Positions 9,462 to 18,581 of a stretch of DNA of 64,000 nt are shown here, one piece after another. Made by a program: the position numbers and the translations under genes. The notes under the pieces are model-generated. The model saw only the letters and a list, made by a program, of their open reading frames with translations, did not search any database and was not told the DNA's origin. Location of the stretch: positions 1 to 64,000 of the forward strand of contig NZ_WOEY01000018.1 of NCBI RefSeq assembly GCF_013177695.1, read 5' to 3'. Numbering within the stretch: position 1 is the stretch's first letter; every line of letters begins with the position of its first letter. The DNA comes from Paraburkholderia solitsugae. GTDB lineage: Bacteria; Pseudomonadota; Gammaproteobacteria; Burkholderiales; Burkholderiaceae.

Positions 9462-9562
9462 GGCGTGCGGCGTGCTATCCAGGTTGGAGTGGAGCAGCAG
9501 GATCGCTCAACGACATCGCGAGCAAGCGGCTAGCTGGTACAAACTTTACTGGCCGTTGTTAT

Positions 9563-10444
9563 TCACCGCCGCTGCGGCCCGAACATCCGTGCCAACGCGC
9601 GTGCAAGTTCCTTGACTACGGTATCGGCGGTCGGGCGATGAAGCAACGCGATATCCATGGTTTCAATTGAAGGCAGCCCGCTTTTCTGTGTCAGCACGGC
9701 GTGATCCGCCGTCACCGAGCGCGCGGGCAGAAGACTGATGCCGAGACCATCGGCAACGGCCGCCTGAATGCCGCTCAAACTCGAACTGATAAAGCTCATC
9801 CGCCAGCGGCGCCCGAGTCCTTCGATCGCGTTGGTCATGTCATCGCGGTAAAGCCCCCGCGGCGGAAACGCGACGATGGGAATCGGATCAAGCTGGAAAG
9901 AAGGGTTCTTCGCACTGTCGATCCACCTCAATTGCTCCGGCCAGCACGCGACTGCCTCGCGGCTGTTGCGCCGCTGCTTCACGAGGATCAGATCGAGGTC
10001 GCCGCGATCGTAGCTGGTGCCCACGTCGCGGCTCAATCCACTGGTCACTTCCAGCTTCACCTGCGGATGCTTGCGGTTGAACGCGGCGAGCATATGGGTT
10101 GTCGGGCCGCCGACGAAATCTTCCGGTACACCTAGCCGGACACTCAGTCCCACCGTCGCGCCCGACAGCGCCTCAATCATTTCATCGTTCAGCGCAAGCA
10201 TCCGGCGCGCGTACGCGAGCAGCGTTTCGCCGGCATCGGTCGGACTCACGTCACGACTGCCTCGCTCGAGAAGCTTGTGTCCTGCCATGTCCTCCAGACG
10301 CCGCACTTTCTGGCTCACGGTGGATTGCGTGGAATGCAGCCGTTGGGAGGCCGCCGTAAACGTGCCGCAATCGGCCACCATGACGATGGCCTTCAGCAGA
10401 TCCAGATCGAATAGCGGTGTACGTGCTTTGGCGTTGGGTTTCAT
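9563..10444 (-). CDS. LysR-family regulator
   Basis: 293 residues from the ATG at 10444, which has an AAGGA about 11 bases upstream; a GTG 14 codons earlier is less likely. The HTH reads DCGTFTAASQRLHSTQSTVS, followed by KVRRLEDMAGHKLLERGSRD and an effector-binding domain. It is divergent from the DUF3311-symporter-amidohydrolase genes starting near 10.8 kb, the classical LysR arrangement, so it likely controls them from the shared intergenic region. Confidence 0.87.
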   Translation of the reverse strand: MKPNAKARTPLFDLDLLKAIVMVADCGTFTAASQRLHSTQSTVSQKVRRLEDMAGHKLLERGSRDVSPTDAGETLLAYARRMLALNDEMIEALSGATVGLSVRLGVPEDFVGGPTTHMLAAFNRKHPQVKLEVTSGLSRDVGTSYDRGDLDLILVKQRRNSREAVACWPEQLRWIDSAKNPSFQLDPIPIVAFPPRGLYRDDMTNAIEGLGRRWRMSFISSSLSGIQAAVADGLGISLLPARSVTADHAVLTQKSGLPSIETMDIALLHRPTADTVVKELARALARMFGPQRR

Positions 10445-10818
10445 CGAACCATTTGATCCTTGAATACGGACGCTGATTTCTATCACGCATCAAACAGGCT
10501 GGCAATTGCGCACGGCGCCATGAACGGACCCTCCCCGCCCCGCTCCAGTCAGGCAACGCAGCGCTCTGATAACCGCATATGTCTAACCAATAGTATTCGA
10601 TTTTCAACTGATAGGCATTTGAACATTTAATTTTTGCATGTCGGGCGAGATGGATAACATCAAGTGCTGTCGATGCGGCGATTTCGCTGGCCTCGCAGTG
10701 GGCGGCTACTCCGCTTCGACATCAGACAGAAAAACTCGAACGTGGCCAAAGCGCGGCGCGACGCCGCCGTGCCAACAGAAGAAAAGCCCCACGACGAGAC
10801 AAATACCCGGAGACAGGC
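10445..10818. other. Divergent promoter region, no gene seen
   Basis: 374 bp between the LysR gene (minus) and the micro-ORF/DUF3311 operon (plus). It has an AT-richer part around 10580-10640, where promoters and LysR sites would be expected. A longer plus-strand frame through 10638-10910 has no family resemblance and is probably not coding. Confidence 0.5.
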
Positions 10819-10914
10819 ATGAAGAAACCGCAGTTGCAGAACAGTTGGAGGAAGCCACTCGTGGGCATCGGCGCAGGCATGATGCTGGCGGGTACGGCCG
10901 GGAGGAGCTTATGA
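10819..10914 (+). CDS. 31-residue micro-ORF, translationally coupled to DUF3311
   Basis: ATG 10819 with GGAGA five bases upstream; encodes 31 residues with a basic start (MKKPQ), then a short Gly/Met-rich hydrophobic stretch (LVGIGAGMMLAGTAG). Its TGA (10912-10914) overlaps the DUF3311 ATG (10911) as ATGA, the same 4-base overlap seen at the next two junctions of this operon. That repeated architecture is the main evidence that it is translated. It could be a small membrane peptide, a leader peptide or the relic of a signal sequence. Confidence 0.45.
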   Translation: MKKPQLQNSWRKPLVGIGAGMMLAGTAGRSL

Positions 10915-11129
10915 AACTCCGTATTCTTCTGGCCGCCCTGCCGTTCATCGGCATCTATTCGGGTGGCTCACTCGCCGCCGGTACGCCGCTCCTGTTCGGC
11001 CTGCCGTTTCTGCTTGTTTGGAATCTGTTCTGGATGGCGGCAACGGCCGCCATCCTCGCCATCATCTATTACCTCGACAGCCGCGACGAAGCGGCACGCG
11101 CGAGCGAGCACACGGGAGGTGGGCAATGA
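10911..11129 (+). CDS. DUF3311 small membrane protein
   Basis: 72 residues with two hydrophobic helices (ILLAALPFIGIYS and LLFGLPFLLVWNLFWMAATA) and a charged C-terminal tail. DUF3311 proteins are regularly encoded just before sodium:solute symporters and are thought to act as an accessory subunit; that is known context, not something visible here. There is a strong Shine-Dalgarno (GGAGGAG). Its stop overlaps the symporter start as ATGA. Confidence 0.82.
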   Translation: MKLRILLAALPFIGIYSGGSLAAGTPLLFGLPFLLVWNLFWMAATAAILAIIYYLDSRDEAARASEHTGGGQ

Positions 11130-12595
11130 ATCCGGCCCTCATCATCATCGTGCTGTTCGCCCTCTTCGCGCTGGCGGTCGGCCTGTACGCGCGTCGCGGC
11201 AAGACGTTCAGCCTGGAACAATGGGCCGTCGGCGGGCGCGGTTTCGGGTCGCTGCTTACCTTCCTGCTGATGGCAAGTGAGGCTTTCTCGACCTTCTCGT
11301 TTCTGGGCGCGAGCGGCTGGACCTACAGCAAGGGGGTACCGGCGTTCTACATCCTGTCGTACGGCTGCCTCGCGTACGTATTCGGTTACTGGATGCTGCC
11401 CCTCATCTGGCGCTATGCGAAGGAACGCGGCCTCGTGTCGTTCGCCGATTATTTTGCGTCGAAGTACGACAGCCGCGCCATCGGCGTGCTGGTGTCGGTA
11501 GTCGCCGTCTTCGCGATGGTGTCGTTGCTGATCATCCAGTTACGCGGTCTCGGCATTATCGTCTCCGAGATGTCATATGGCCTGATTTCGCAGGAAACGG
11601 CCATCTGGATCAGCGCGACACTGATGGTCCTGTACATGAGCGTCTCAGGCATTCACGGTTCTGCAAGCATTGCGATCTTCAAGGATGTGCTGATCCTCGG
11701 TCTCGCGATTTTTCTCGGCACCTATTTGCCGCTGCACTATTTCGGCGGCTTCGGCGAGATGTTCGCGCGCATCGACGCCGTTCATCCGGAACTGCTGCGC
11801 ATGCCGGAGCACGGCTTCAATCTGAGCTGGTACAACTCGACACTCCTGCTGACATCGCTTGGCTACTACTTGTATCCTCATGGTTTCACTGCCGTCTACG
11901 TGGCACGCGACGCGTCGGCGCTGCGCAAGAACACCATGCTGATGCCGATCTACCAGGTGTTGATCGCGTTTCTGTTCCTCGTCGGTTTCGCCGCGGTCCT
12001 GACCGTGCACGGGCTCGAAGGCGCGCAAACCGATCTCGCGCTGCTGCGGCTCGTCAAGCAGACTTTCCCGTCGTGGTTCGTCGGGATCGTCGGCGGCGCG
12101 GGTCTGCTTACGGCCCTGGTGCCAGGCTCGCTGATCATGCTCAATGCGTCGACGATGATCGCCCGCAACATCTACCGCGAAGGCTTCGCACCGCAGGCAA
12201 GCGACCGCCAGGTCGGGCGCGTCGCGCGAATCGCGCTACCCCTGTTCACTCTGGTCGTTGTCTACTTCGTGCTGCGTGGCGGTTCGAACTTCGTCGCCCT
12301 CGCGATCTTCTCGTCGAGCCTGCTGACGCAACTCGTGCCCATGCTCGCCTCAAGCTTCCTGAAGCGTCCATTCGGCACCCGGGAAGCGGCGTTCGGCGGT
12401 ATCTTTGCCGGTGGGATCGTGCTGGCGCTGGCGAACTGGCGCGGCATGACGCTGGCCTCTGTTTTCCCGGCCGCGCCCCTCGCCTTCACCTCCATCAACA
12501 CGGGCCTCGTCGCGCTGTTCGCCAATGCAGTGGTGTTCATCGCGATCAGCGCCGCGCAGCGCGCCCGTATCGCCCCGTCCATCGAATCGGCATGA
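11126..12595 (+). CDS. Sodium:solute symporter (SSS family)
   Basis: 489 residues with about 13 hydrophobic segments and the SSS signature region near the N terminus (LEQWAVGGRGFGSLLTFLLM; EAFSTFSFLGASGW). The start at ATG 11126 gives a 4-base overlap with DUF3311 and has GGGAGGT upstream. An Na+-coupled importer in the inner membrane is expected. Coupling to two amidohydrolases suggests a nucleobase, hydantoin or ureide-like substrate, but monocarboxylates are also common for DUF3311-linked symporters. Confidence 0.85.
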   Translation: MNPALIIIVLFALFALAVGLYARRGKTFSLEQWAVGGRGFGSLLTFLLMASEAFSTFSFLGASGWTYSKGVPAFYILSYGCLAYVFGYWMLPLIWRYAKERGLVSFADYFASKYDSRAIGVLVSVVAVFAMVSLLIIQLRGLGIIVSEMSYGLISQETAIWISATLMVLYMSVSGIHGSASIAIFKDVLILGLAIFLGTYLPLHYFGGFGEMFARIDAVHPELLRMPEHGFNLSWYNSTLLLTSLGYYLYPHGFTAVYVARDASALRKNTMLMPIYQVLIAFLFLVGFAAVLTVHGLEGAQTDLALLRLVKQTFPSWFVGIVGGAGLLTALVPGSLIMLNASTMIARNIYREGFAPQASDRQVGRVARIALPLFTLVVVYFVLRGGSNFVALAIFSSSLLTQLVPMLASSFLKRPFGTREAAFGGIFAGGIVLALANWRGMTLASVFPAAPLAFTSINTGLVALFANAVVFIAISAAQRARIAPSIESA

Positions 12596-13797
12596 CCCCT
12601 ATGACTCGTTCTCTTCATCTCTCCAATGTTCGGCTGGCTGACGGCCAACCGGTTTCCGTTTCAATCGCCGACGGACGCATCGCGGCGCTTGGGACGCATG
12701 TCGAAACGCAAGCTGGCGCTCAGGCCGAAGACGGCGGCGGCGCGTTGCTGCTGTCGGGTTTTGTCGAAGGACACACGCACATCGACAAAAGCAACTGGGG
12801 CCAGTCGTGGTATCGCAACGAGGTTGGGCCCGCATTAACGGACCGGATCAACAACGAGCGTGAATGGCGCAAGACGTCGGGACACGATGCGGCCAGCCAG
12901 TCGCTCGCGCTGACGCGGGCATTCGTACAGGCAGGCACAACGCGCCTGCGCACCCACGTCGACGTCGATACTGACGCGCAATTGCGTTACGTCGAAGGCG
13001 TGCTTAGTACGCGCCAGACGATGCGCGATGTGCTGGACATGCAGATCGTCGCGTTTCCCCAGTCGGGGATGTTGATCCGTCCCGGCACGGTCGAACTGCT
13101 CGGCAGCGCGCTCGCAGCAGGCGCCGACGTACTCGGCGCGCTCGATCCCGCTTTGATCGACGGCGATCCTGTCGCGTCGCTGAACGCGACCTTTGGGCTG
13201 GCGCAACGCTACGGCAAGCCGATCGACATCCATCTGCACGAACCCGGCGAAGTCGGCGCATTCACGCTGAAACTGTTGCTCGACCGCGTCGAGGCGACGG
13301 GCATGCAGGGCCAGGTGGTGGTCAGCCACGCGTTTTGCCTCGGCGCACTACCGGAACGCGAACGCGACGCGCTGCTCGAACGAATCGCGCATCTGCGCGT
13401 GGCGCTTCTGACCAGCGCGCCGCCGTCTCGCCCCGTTCCGCCGCTCAAGCTTTGCAGGGACAAAGGCATCACGATCTTCGGCGGCAACGATGGCATTCGC
13501 GACACCTGGTCGCCGTATGGCGTACCAGACATGCTCGAGCGCGCCATGCTGATCGGCATGCGCTACGACTTGCGACGCGACGACGACATCGCGATTGCCT
13601 TCGACTGCGTGAGCGACGCGGCCGCTCGCGGCTGCGGCTTTGCGGACTATGGCCTGCGCGTCGGCGCACGCGCGGACCTCGTGCTGGTCGATGCGGAATG
13701 CGTCGCGCATGCCGTGGTTGCCCGGCCGAAGCGCAAGCTGGTCATCGCAAACGGACGCATCGTCGTGCGCAACGGCGAGCTGGTCGACGCTGTGTAA
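12592..13797 (+). CDS. Cytosine deaminase-like amidohydrolase (CodA family), copy 1
   Basis: 401 residues from ATG 12592, which overlaps the symporter stop as ATGA; an ATG at 12601 is also possible. Metal ligands of the mononuclear deaminase type are visible: HTHIDK (His61, His63), IDIHLHE, VVSHAF and the catalytic Asp in GGNDGIRD. The family deaminates cytosine, isocytosine or related heterocycles, or opens amide rings. Clearly paralogous to the gene at 16212-17429 (both share THVDVD and VAFPQ stretches). Confidence 0.8.
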   Translation: MTPMTRSLHLSNVRLADGQPVSVSIADGRIAALGTHVETQAGAQAEDGGGALLLSGFVEGHTHIDKSNWGQSWYRNEVGPALTDRINNEREWRKTSGHDAASQSLALTRAFVQAGTTRLRTHVDVDTDAQLRYVEGVLSTRQTMRDVLDMQIVAFPQSGMLIRPGTVELLGSALAAGADVLGALDPALIDGDPVASLNATFGLAQRYGKPIDIHLHEPGEVGAFTLKLLLDRVEATGMQGQVVVSHAFCLGALPERERDALLERIAHLRVALLTSAPPSRPVPPLKLCRDKGITIFGGNDGIRDTWSPYGVPDMLERAMLIGMRYDLRRDDDIAIAFDCVSDAAARGCGFADYGLRVGARADLVLVDAECVAHAVVARPKRKLVIANGRIVVRNGELVDAV

Positions 13798-13831
13798 CCG
13801 TGCGTGAGCACCTCACAAGAAAAATTTGCAT

Positions 13832-15283
13832 ATGAACGATAAGCAACAGGTCGACGTCCTGATCGAGCACGGCTGCGTCATCACAATCGATCCCGCGCGC
13901 CGCGTCATCGAAGATGGCGCAGTGGCCGTCAAGGGCGATCGCATCGTCGCCGTCGGCGAGACCCGCGCGCTCGCGCAGCAATTCCAGGCAGACCGCGTGA
14001 TCGACGCACGCCGCAAGGCGGTGCTGCCAGGCCTCATCGACGCACATGCCCACGCCGGGCACGCGATGCTCAGGACGATCGGCGGCGCGAACGGCGATGC
14101 GTGGTCGGCGGCGTGCGAGGCGATCTATACGCGCGCATCGGACGAAATGTTCTGGGAAATGGAATCGCATCTTGCGGCACTGGAGCGCCTCAAGGCGGGC
14201 GTGACGACGGGCGTATCGCTGCTCGGCGGCGGGGACTCGATCATGCGCGTCGACGACCCCGTGTATGCGCGGCGTCACTGCGACGCGGTGGTCAGAACGG
14301 GCACCCGCTCGATCGTCGCGGTCGGCCCGTCGCGCCCACCCGAACCGCGCGCCTATACCCGGCACGGCGCGAACGGCAGCGTGATGCGCGAGGTCGATTT
14401 CGCGCAGATGGTCGAGGTTTGCAAAGAGATCATCGACACCTGCCATGGTGACGCCAACGGCCGCATCCAGATTGCACTGACGCTGCCCGTCTATGCACCG
14501 CAGCACTATCCCGAGCACGCGGCGCACGAACAGGTCTTCCGGCTTCAGGCCGGGCGCTACACGGCGTTGGCCCGCGAACGCGGTCTAAGCCTGACGCAGG
14601 ATGGCCATCGCGCCGGCTCGCTGGATTTCGCGCATCGCGAGCTGGGACTGTTGAACGCGAAATCGTTCATGTCGCACGCCATCGATCTCACCGCCGCGGA
14701 CATCGCGGCGTGCGTCGAGACCGGCGCCTCGATCGTGCACAACCCAAGCGCGATCATGTCGATCATCGGACGTTGCCCTGTTCCGGAACTCATCGACGCC
14801 GGCGTGACGGTGGCGATCGGCTCGGACGGCGCGGCGCCCGACCGGGGCTACGACATGTTCCGCCACATGTGGCAATGCATGCATTACCACCGCCGTCATT
14901 TTCGTGACCCGGATGTTCTGCCTCACGGCAAGGTGCTCGAAATGGTCACCATCGACGCCGCCAAAGCGTTGTCGCTCGACGACCAACTCGGTTCGCTCGA
15001 AGTGGGCAAGCAGGCCGACATCATACTGGTCGACCTTTACAAGCCGCACCTCATGCCGATGAATATGCCCGTCCATCGCGTCACCTGCTTCGCGAATGCC
15101 GGCGACGTGTGCATGACGATGGTCGGCGGCAAAATCCTGATGGAGAACTACCGGGTGCTATCGGTGGACGAAGGGGACATACTCGAGCGCGTGTCGGCGG
15201 CCGCGGATCGCGCGTTCGACCGCGCGGGTCTGCGTCATCTGCTGGAAACGCCGCCAACGCTGTGGCAGCGTAGCCATTATTGA
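13832..15283 (+). CDS. Amidohydrolase/deaminase (TrzN/AtzB/guanine deaminase-like)
   Basis: 483 residues from ATG 13832; a TTG two codons earlier is less likely. Motifs are HAHAGH (His72, His74), a central QDGHR, SHAIDL, HNPSA and GSDGAAP with the catalytic Asp, the layout of subtype III deaminases such as 8-oxoguanine, guanine and triazine deaminases. It follows the cytosine-deaminase-like gene by 34 bases and is probably cotranscribed. Substrate is unproven; a purine- or pteridine-like base fits the context. Confidence 0.75.
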   Translation: MNDKQQVDVLIEHGCVITIDPARRVIEDGAVAVKGDRIVAVGETRALAQQFQADRVIDARRKAVLPGLIDAHAHAGHAMLRTIGGANGDAWSAACEAIYTRASDEMFWEMESHLAALERLKAGVTTGVSLLGGGDSIMRVDDPVYARRHCDAVVRTGTRSIVAVGPSRPPEPRAYTRHGANGSVMREVDFAQMVEVCKEIIDTCHGDANGRIQIALTLPVYAPQHYPEHAAHEQVFRLQAGRYTALARERGLSLTQDGHRAGSLDFAHRELGLLNAKSFMSHAIDLTAADIAACVETGASIVHNPSAIMSIIGRCPVPELIDAGVTVAIGSDGAAPDRGYDMFRHMWQCMHYHRRHFRDPDVLPHGKVLEMVTIDAAKALSLDDQLGSLEVGKQADIILVDLYKPHLMPMNMPVHRVTCFANAGDVCMTMVGGKILMENYRVLSVDEGDILERVSAAADRAFDRAGLRHLLETPPTLWQRSHY

Positions 15284-15296
15284 GGCCGGAACGGTT

Positions 15297-16133
15297 TTAT
15301 CGTGGTGCGTTGAGCGTCAACTTCATATGCCGGTTGACGTCCTTGTACAGGAGGTAGCGGAAACGGTCTGGTCCGCCGGCGTAGCAGGCTTGCGGGCAGA
15401 AGGCACGCAACCACATGAAGTCACCCGCCTCGACTTCGACCCAGTCCTGGTTCAAGCGATAAACCGCTTTACCTTCGAGCACATACAGGCCGTGTTCCAT
15501 CACGTGGGTCTCGGCGAACGGAATCACGCCGCCAGGCTGGAACGTGACGATGTTGACGTGCATGTCGTGGCGCATGTCGTTCATGTCGACGAAGCGCGTC
15601 GTCACCCAGCGGCCGTCGGTGCCGGGCATCGGGATCGGCTCGATGTCCTGCTCGTTCGTCACGAAGGCCTCGGGCAGCGGCACGCCATCAACGCGCTCAT
15701 AGTGCTTGCGAATTCAGTGGAAACGGGCCGTGTCGCCGCTTCGATTGCGCAACGACCAGTCCGTGCCGGGCGGAATAAACGCGTAGCCACCGGGCTTGAG
15801 AACATGCACGGCGCCGTGCAGCGTGACTTCGATTTCGCCCTCGACGACAAAGAGCACGCCTTCGGCCTTCTCGTCCTGTTCGGGACGCTCGCTGCCGCCG
15901 CCGGCACCGACTTCCACGATGTACTGCGCAAACGTCTCGGCAAATCCGGATAGCGGGCGCGCCAGTACCCACAGTCGGGTCTTTTCCCAGAACGGCAGAT
16001 GGCTGGTGACGATATCCCGCATCACGCCTTTGGGAATGACCGCATACGCTTCGGTAAACATGGCGCGGTCTGTCAGCAGTTCGGTCTGGGCGGGATGGCC
16101 GCCGTGAGGGGCATAGTAAGGGGTCCGTGACAT
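15297..16133 (-). pseudogene. allE: (S)-ureidoglycine aminohydrolase with in-frame TGA at codon 140
   Basis: Two halves in the same frame (16133 to 15717 and 15713 to 15297) are separated by one TGA at 15714-15716. The read-through product is 278 residues of bicupin fold, the expected length. The interruption reads RFH-stop-IRKHYERVDG, where a Trp (TGG) would fit, so a single G-to-A change explains it. The C-terminal cupin keeps its metal motif ETHVMEH and GDFMWLRAF. The intact enzyme converts (S)-ureidoglycine to ureidoglycolate in allantoin breakdown. The start ATG 16133 has AAGGAGAG upstream. Either a real nonsense mutation or a sequencing error. Confidence 0.85.
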
Positions 16134-16211
16134 TCGACACTCTCCTTGATCATTCACGTTGATGTTCCGACGGCGGCACGCCATGTATCGGCTTCCTGCC
16201 GGCCGGTGGTT

Positions 16212-17429
16212 TCAGCCGACGATGCCTTGCCTGGGCATCGTGACCTTGAACTGCAAGCGGGACGCATCGCCCCAGAATTGCCCGCTTCGGACAATGGCCC
16301 GGTCGGCCGGTACGGCAGCAACGGCAGCAGCGGCGTTCGGCGCCTTCACGACGACGAAGCTCGCCTCATTGCCGACCTTGAGTCCGTAGCCGCTTTTCTC
16401 CAGCACCGCGGCGCCCGCATCCGTGGCCATGTGCAGCGCAACGCGCAGTTCTTCATCGGTATAGAAACCGGAGCGGTAACCAACCAGCATGGCTCTTTGC
16501 AACATGTCGCCGTTGCCATACGGCCACCACGCGTCCTGAATGTTGTCGTTGCCGGTGAACACGCGCACCCCTGCTGCGCGCAGTTGCAGGATCGGTGGAA
16601 ACGCGCGCTCGCCCGGCGCATTCGTCATGATCGATACGCCGGCTTCCGCAAGCGCGACGGCTACCCGATCGACCACCTCGGGCGCGACGTCGCCAAGCCC
16701 GTAGGCGTGGCTCACCGATACCCGGCCGTTCAACCCCGATGCCCTGGTGCGCGCGGCAATACGGTGCAGTTGATCAATACCTTGCTGTCCCGCCTCATGG
16801 AGGTGAATATCGATTTTCACGCCGCGCTTTTCAGCAATGCCAAAGACAATGTCGAGCTGACCTTCAGCGTCGCCATCCAGCGTTGTCGGGTCGATACCGC
16901 CCACCACCTGCGCGCCTTCACGGGCTGCGGCATCCAGAATCTCCGCCGTGCCGGGACATGACACGACGCCCGCCTGCGGAAACGCGACGAGTTCGATATC
17001 CACGACGCCGCGCCATTTCTCGCGTGCCTCCATGACGGCATGCAGGTTCGTCAGACCCGTCGTCGCGTCGACATCGACATGGCTGCGCATCGCAATGGTG
17101 CCGAACGACGCGGCCTGGCGGATCAGCGCATCGGCGCGCTCGACGATAGGCGCGGCGCTGGCCAGTTCCTGCTTTTCGATAGCGAGACGCTCACGCAGGC
17201 TCGCGACATGACGATGAGGACGCCAGCCATCGCCAACGAAGCTTTTATCGAGGTGAATATGTCCATCGACGAACCCGGGCAACACCAGGTGCCCGGCCAG
17301 ATCGACGACCTCCGCGCCGCCGATCTCGGGGCATTCCGGACCGATGCCGACAAAGCGCCCCTCATGGACGGCGAGGTTGAGCGGGCTGCCGTCGGCGTCT
17401 ACGGCATTGACGAATACGCGGTCGAACAT
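16212..17429 (-). CDS. Cytosine deaminase-like amidohydrolase (CodA family), copy 2
   Basis: 405 residues. HIHLDK (His57, His59), KIDIHLHEAG, VSVSHAYG and the Asp motif FTGNDNIQD match the cytosine/isocytosine deaminase type, as does its paralogue at 12592. Transcribed away from the DUF969 operon and just upstream of the broken allE in the same direction (78-bp gap), so the two are probably one transcript. Likely deaminates or hydrolyses an N-heterocycle feeding the ureide path. Confidence 0.8.
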   Translation of the reverse strand: MFDRVFVNAVDADGSPLNLAVHEGRFVGIGPECPEIGGAEVVDLAGHLVLPGFVDGHIHLDKSFVGDGWRPHRHVASLRERLAIEKQELASAAPIVERADALIRQAASFGTIAMRSHVDVDATTGLTNLHAVMEAREKWRGVVDIELVAFPQAGVVSCPGTAEILDAAAREGAQVVGGIDPTTLDGDAEGQLDIVFGIAEKRGVKIDIHLHEAGQQGIDQLHRIAARTRASGLNGRVSVSHAYGLGDVAPEVVDRVAVALAEAGVSIMTNAPGERAFPPILQLRAAGVRVFTGNDNIQDAWWPYGNGDMLQRAMLVGYRSGFYTDEELRVALHMATDAGAAVLEKSGYGLKVGNEASFVVVKAPNAAAAVAAVPADRAIVRSGQFWGDASRLQFKVTMPRQGIVG

Positions 17430-17873
17430 GGTGCTGCCTCTGCGAGTCAGGACTCATCCAACGCGCCCTGATCGGGTTGCGTTCGGCGCGCTGCATGGTC
17501 CTATGTGGGATGGATCCTTGCACCATATCGAACAGCCGCAGTATCCACAAATTAAATGTTGGAATGGCCTACATTCACTTTCTAAATAGTTTGGCGCGAA
17601 CCCCCGTCAGCAATAGCTGCGCGATCTGACGTTCCCACCTCCCCTCGGCGCGCCCGCTCCCCGACGTGACCATTCGCCATCCTGGCGTTTACCCCAAAAG
17701 TTCATTTTGCCGACTATTTATCAATAAATTATCGTGTTAGATTTCGTCGCTCGCGACCCGTTGCAACCTGGCGCAACCTGCCACTGCCCGAGTGCAACCG
17801 GCTGTCACCGGGCATCCCAAGCAACGCGCGCAGCAGTAAAAACAACGACATAGCAGCGACACAGGAGAACAAC
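17430..17873. other. Divergent intergenic region
   Basis: 444 bp between copy 2 of the deaminase (minus) and DUF969 (plus). AT-rich patches lie at about 17545-17590 and 17700-17745 (for example TTTATCAATAAATTATC), suitable for promoters in both directions. No coding frame with a ribosome site is convincing here. Confidence 0.45.
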
Positions 17874-18581
17874 ATGTGGGTATTAATTGGCGTGCCGATC
17901 GTCGTAGTCGGCTTCGCATTGCGCTTCAACGCGCTACTGGTAGTGACAATCGCGGGGATCGCCACGGGCATCGCCGGTGGCCTGCAACCCGTGGAGATCG
18001 TCAGCGCATTTGGCAAGGCATTCGCCGATAACCGCTACATGGGCCTGATCTGGCTCACGCTGCCTGTGATCGCGCTGCTCGAACGCAACGGCCTGAAAGA
18101 ACAGGCCAAGCACCTGATTTCGCGTTTGCACGCTGCCACCACGGGCCGCGTGCTCATGCTGTATTTCGTGATTCGCCAGATCACCGCCGCACTTGGGCTC
18201 ACGTCGCTCGGCGGTCATGCGCAGATGGTGCGCCCGCTAATCGCGCCGATGGCCGAGGCGGCCGCCGCGAACCGCTACGGCGAGTTACCCGACGAGGTGC
18301 GCCAACAGATTCGTGCGAATGCGTCGGCGGTCGACAACATTGCCGTGTTCTTCGGCGAAGACATTTTCATTGCGATCCAGTCGATCCTGCTGATCAAAGG
18401 CTTCCTTGAACAGAACGGCATCATGGTCGAGCCCTTGCACGTGTCGGTGTGGGCAATTCCCACCGCGATCGCCGCACTCCTGATTCACGTCGTGCGCCTG
18501 ATGCTGCTCGATCGCAATCTGTCGCACAAGATGAATACGCTGGGAATGGCACGGGGACAGGAACGAGGTATCGCACGATGA
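17874..18581 (+). CDS. DUF969 membrane protein
   Basis: 235 residues, strongly hydrophobic, with about five or six membrane segments and the conserved-looking ITAALGLTSLGGHAQMVRP and NASAVDNIAVFFGED stretches. An AGGAGA ribosome site precedes the ATG. DUF969 is found paired with DUF979; the pair looks like a two-part permease. The stop overlaps the next start as ATGA, supporting a stoichiometric complex. Substrate is unknown; proximity to pyroglutamyl-peptidase genes in other genomes is only my recollection. Confidence 0.82.
   Translation: MWVLIGVPIVVVGFALRFNALLVVTIAGIATGIAGGLQPVEIVSAFGKAFADNRYMGLIWLTLPVIALLERNGLKEQAKHLISRLHAATTGRVLMLYFVIRQITAALGLTSLGGHAQMVRPLIAPMAEAAAANRYGELPDEVRQQIRANASAVDNIAVFFGEDIFIAIQSILLIKGFLEQNGIMVEPLHVSVWAIPTAIAALLIHVVRLMLLDRNLSHKMNTLGMARGQERGIAR

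Noticed and set aside
15714..15716. TGA as selenocysteine codon in allE
   Set aside because: The position calls for Trp, the family has no selenoproteins and no SECIS-like hairpin is evident just downstream.
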